Of a stretch of DNA of 7,228 nucleotides, positions 5,659 through 7,228 are shown piece by piece; position 1 is the first letter of the stretch, and each line of letters begins with the position of its first letter. Both the position numbers and the translations under genes were made by a program. Source of the stretch: Hyphomicrobiales bacterium (GTDB lineage: Bacteria > Pseudomonadota > Alphaproteobacteria > Rhizobiales > HXMU1428-3); NCBI GenBank assembly GCA_021775385.1, contig JAJFHW010000046.1:1-7228 (forward strand), read 5' to 3'. Below the pieces are notes generated by a model that saw only the letters and a list, made by a program, of their open reading frames with translations, ran no database searches and was not told where the DNA came from.

Positions 5659-6569
5659 TGACCTACCATATTGGTATTGATCTAGGGGGCACAAAAATAT
5701 TTGGTGCTGCTGTTTCTCCTGATGGCGATACCTTGTTCACACAACGCCAAGCGACACCAAGACATAATTATCAATCAACTATTTCAACTATATGCGATAT
5801 TGTTTCAAAGATTGAAGACCAGCTCAAAAATATCGCGCCCGTTGGAATCTGCATTCCCGGATCCATTTGCCCTACTACCGGCCTGATCCAAAATGCGAAT
5901 AGTACATGGCTAAATGATAAGAAATTTCATGAAGACCTGGAATATTCTCTAGACCGTCCTCTTAAACTTGCAAATGATGCGAATTGCTTTGCTCTTTCAG
6001 AAAGTGTTGATGGTTCTGGGGAAAATGTAAATTCTATCTTTGGAGTTATTCTGGGTACTGGTGTCGGCGGCGGCTTGGTAATTGATCGACAAATTGTAAA
6101 TGGCCCACGGTCTATTGGAGGTGAGTGGGGGCATTGTTCTCTGCCTTTTCCTGAAGATGAAGAACAGAAGAACGCAGCTCTTTGTTGGTGCGGCCAAAGG
6201 GGTTGCATAGAAAGTTGGATTTCTGGCCCAGCGCTCATCGGACATCATAATTCAGAATACAATACAGACTATAAGACCGTCGAAGAACTTATAGCATCCG
6301 CTAATGTTGGTGATAATCGCTCTCAAATGTCATTAGACAAACATGCATCTCGCACCGCCCGGGCTTTATCTATGGTCGTTAATATTGTTGACCCAGATGT
6401 TATCATATTAGGCGGTGGACTTTCTGAAATGGACCACCTCTATAAGGTACTCCCCCAACTGATGGCTGACACCATATTTTCAGCTGATCCACACATTGAT
6501 ATACGCCGTCCTAAATTTGGACCAACGAGCGGGGTTCGCGGCGCGGCGCGATTATGGGAGTTTATTTAA
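5658..6569 (+). CDS. mak: ROK family sugar kinase, Mak-like fructokinase
   Basis: A 303-residue ROK-family kinase that phosphorylates a hexose with ATP, most likely fructose to fructose 6-phosphate in the cytoplasm. The phosphate-binding motif is IDLGGTKI (7-14). The sugar-binding region carries GICIPGSI and NANSTWLN (79-86). LANDANCFALSE (104-115) holds the catalytic base D107. ILGTGVGGGLV (131-141) is the second phosphate loop. The ROK zinc site is H159 in GGEWGH with C176, C178 and C183 in CWCGQRGC, followed by IESWISG. IILGGGLSE (249-257) is the adenosine region. The GSICP-TG-NANSTWLN wording, the EWGH-LP segment and the SGVRGAARLW ending resemble E. coli Mak (from memory) more than NagK, which is why I favour fructokinase; glucose or an N-acetylhexosamine cannot be excluded. 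The length is typical. The ATG overlaps the TAA of the full DUF3572 frame, with GGA eight bases upstream, suggesting translational coupling. It converges on eipB. Confidence 0.92.
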   Translation: MTYHIGIDLGGTKIFGAAVSPDGDTLFTQRQATPRHNYQSTISTICDIVSKIEDQLKNIAPVGICIPGSICPTTGLIQNANSTWLNDKKFHEDLEYSLDRPLKLANDANCFALSESVDGSGENVNSIFGVILGTGVGGGLVIDRQIVNGPRSIGGEWGHCSLPFPEDEEQKNAALCWCGQRGCIESWISGPALIGHHNSEYNTDYKTVEELIASANVGDNRSQMSLDKHASRTARALSMVVNIVDPDVIILGGGLSEMDHLYKVLPQLMADTIFSADPHIDIRRPKFGPTSGVRGAARLWEFI

Positions 6570-6603
6570 TATTTTGCAACAATAACAGATGGTTAGCTAC
6601 GTT

Positions 6604-7228
6604 TTAGTTGCACTTATTTTCTGGTAAAAACTCAATATTTGAAACTTTTCCATTTAGTGAAAAATCACCGTAATCGATCAACAAGTTTCGGCTAACACCG
6701 TTTTCATAAAGTCTAAACGCGATTTCATAATCTGGAATTAAATCTTGTTTGGTACTTTTCTTTTTATCGAAAAATGAAATAGCAATTGGCCATGACTTCA
6801 TACCTTTTAGCACTGCAATGTTTTTAACTTTGCTAGTGACAATGGTTGCGTCAGACGCTAATTCTTTTCCAATGATGGCAGTTGTGTCGTAAAGAGTGTT
6901 GCCATTTTCTGAGCCATCATAGATTGGAGCTTGGACAACTTTTTTACCTTGCAGTGCCCCTTCGAGCATAAGCTTTGTATGTTCTGTTGGGAAAAAAGCT
7001 TTTTGATTAAACTTTACAGTGCCTGGCTTTGGGCTTTCAATTTTGACCTTAATCCCGTCAGCCTTACTTTTTCTTTCGGCATCCCCAATCGTCGCTTTGG
7101 AAAATTTCTGGTTATAATATTGGCTTGTATTAAAGCGAAAGCGCTCTGCCTTCCCATCTTCCCAACTGGAGGTGCGGACATCAGTTAGGTTTACTGTTCC
7201 CTTAGTATCTGCAATGGAGAGTATAAAT
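6604..7228 (-). CDS. eipB: EipB-type cell envelope integrity protein (DUF1849), partial
   Basis: The C-terminal 207 residues of a DUF1849/EipB protein; the 5' end and the expected signal peptide lie beyond the right edge. The frame is open to the window end, so the ATG at 6969 is internal. EipB, known from Brucella, is a periplasmic beta-spiral protein needed for envelope integrity. Family-typical segments are SWEDGKAERFRF, SQYYNQKFS, KADGIKVKIESPKPG, FFPTEHTKLMLEGAL, PIYDGSENGNTLYDTTAIIG, MKSWPIAISFF, DYEIAFRLYENG and LLIDYGDFSLNGKVSNIEF. The last residues are LPENKCN: the near-terminal Cys is the position that in Brucella EipB forms a disulfide with an upstream Cys, whose partner would be outside the window. 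It converges on the ROK gene with 34 bases between the stops, and no convincing terminator is seen in that gap. Confidence 0.88.
   Translation of the reverse strand, partial: FILSIADTKGTVNLTDVRTSSWEDGKAERFRFNTSQYYNQKFSKATIGDAERKSKADGIKVKIESPKPGTVKFNQKAFFPTEHTKLMLEGALQGKKVVQAPIYDGSENGNTLYDTTAIIGKELASDATIVTSKVKNIAVLKGMKSWPIAISFFDKKKSTKQDLIPDYEIAFRLYENGVSRNLLIDYGDFSLNGKVSNIEFLPENKCN

Noticed and set aside
5927..6248. Two - strand frames inside the ROK gene.
   Set aside because: The + strand shows every ROK motif in order; the antisense frames have no recognisable content.
6575..6612. TGCAAC/GTTGCA inverted repeat between the convergent ROK and eipB genes as a shared terminator.
   Set aside because: Only 6 bp with a 26-base loop, partly inside the eipB coding end, and only a broken T run after it.
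6931..7188. 85-codon + strand frame opposite eipB.
   Set aside because: The opposite strand encodes a clear DUF1849/EipB protein; this frame is its antisense shadow.

Overview
The window reads as a piece of chromosome from an AT-rich alphaproteobacterium, most likely of the Rhizobiales/Hyphomicrobiales. The reasons are the DivK-PleD cell-cycle pair, a DUF3572 gene, an EipB-type (DUF1849) envelope protein, and the order rnr - DUF983 - Nudix - rpmG - pleD/divK - DUF3572, which I recall as a conserved rhizobial neighbourhood. I cannot name the genus. Trp codons are TGG throughout the recognised genes and UGA ends genes normally, so the standard bacterial code applies.

Layout. Positions 1-541 hold the 3' end of RNase R (S1 domain and a basic Ser/Lys-rich tail). 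Next come a DUF983 zinc-ribbon membrane protein (646-1113) with a strong intrinsic terminator (1148-1194), a Nudix hydrolase (1261-2190), and ribosomal protein L33 (rpmG, 2314-2481), a 55-residue gene that is easily missed, with its own terminator (2493-2534). All of these are on the + strand. From 2535 to 3419 there is no recognisable gene. This stretch is AT-rich apart from a sharply GC-rich block at about 2762-2975 that can be tiled by five hairpins, and I call that block a candidate structured RNA or small mobile element. On the - strand, divK (5182-4790) and pleD (4793-3420) overlap by ATGA and form a two-component/cyclic-di-GMP operon. After a divergent 191-bp intergenic region, the + strand resumes with a DUF3572 gene (5374) and a Mak-like ROK sugar kinase (5658-6569). 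A partial eipB on the - strand (7228-6604) closes the window.

How the genes work together. DivK and PleD are the best-understood unit: DivK is a single-domain receiver in the division/polarity phosphorelay, and PleD is a receiver-gated diguanylate cyclase with an intact GGEEF site and RxxD inhibitory site. RNase R and L33 belong to RNA turnover and the ribosome. The ROK kinase feeds sugar into central metabolism. EipB belongs to the periplasmic envelope.

Two observations deserve most attention. First, the DUF3572 reading frame is cut by an in-frame UGA at 5575-5577. The same frame then stays open for 26 family-like codons and ends in a TAA that overlaps the ATG of the ROK gene (TAATG), so the full-length gene was about 94 codons. 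Second, the GC-rich hairpin block between rpmG and pleD matches no RNA class I can name.
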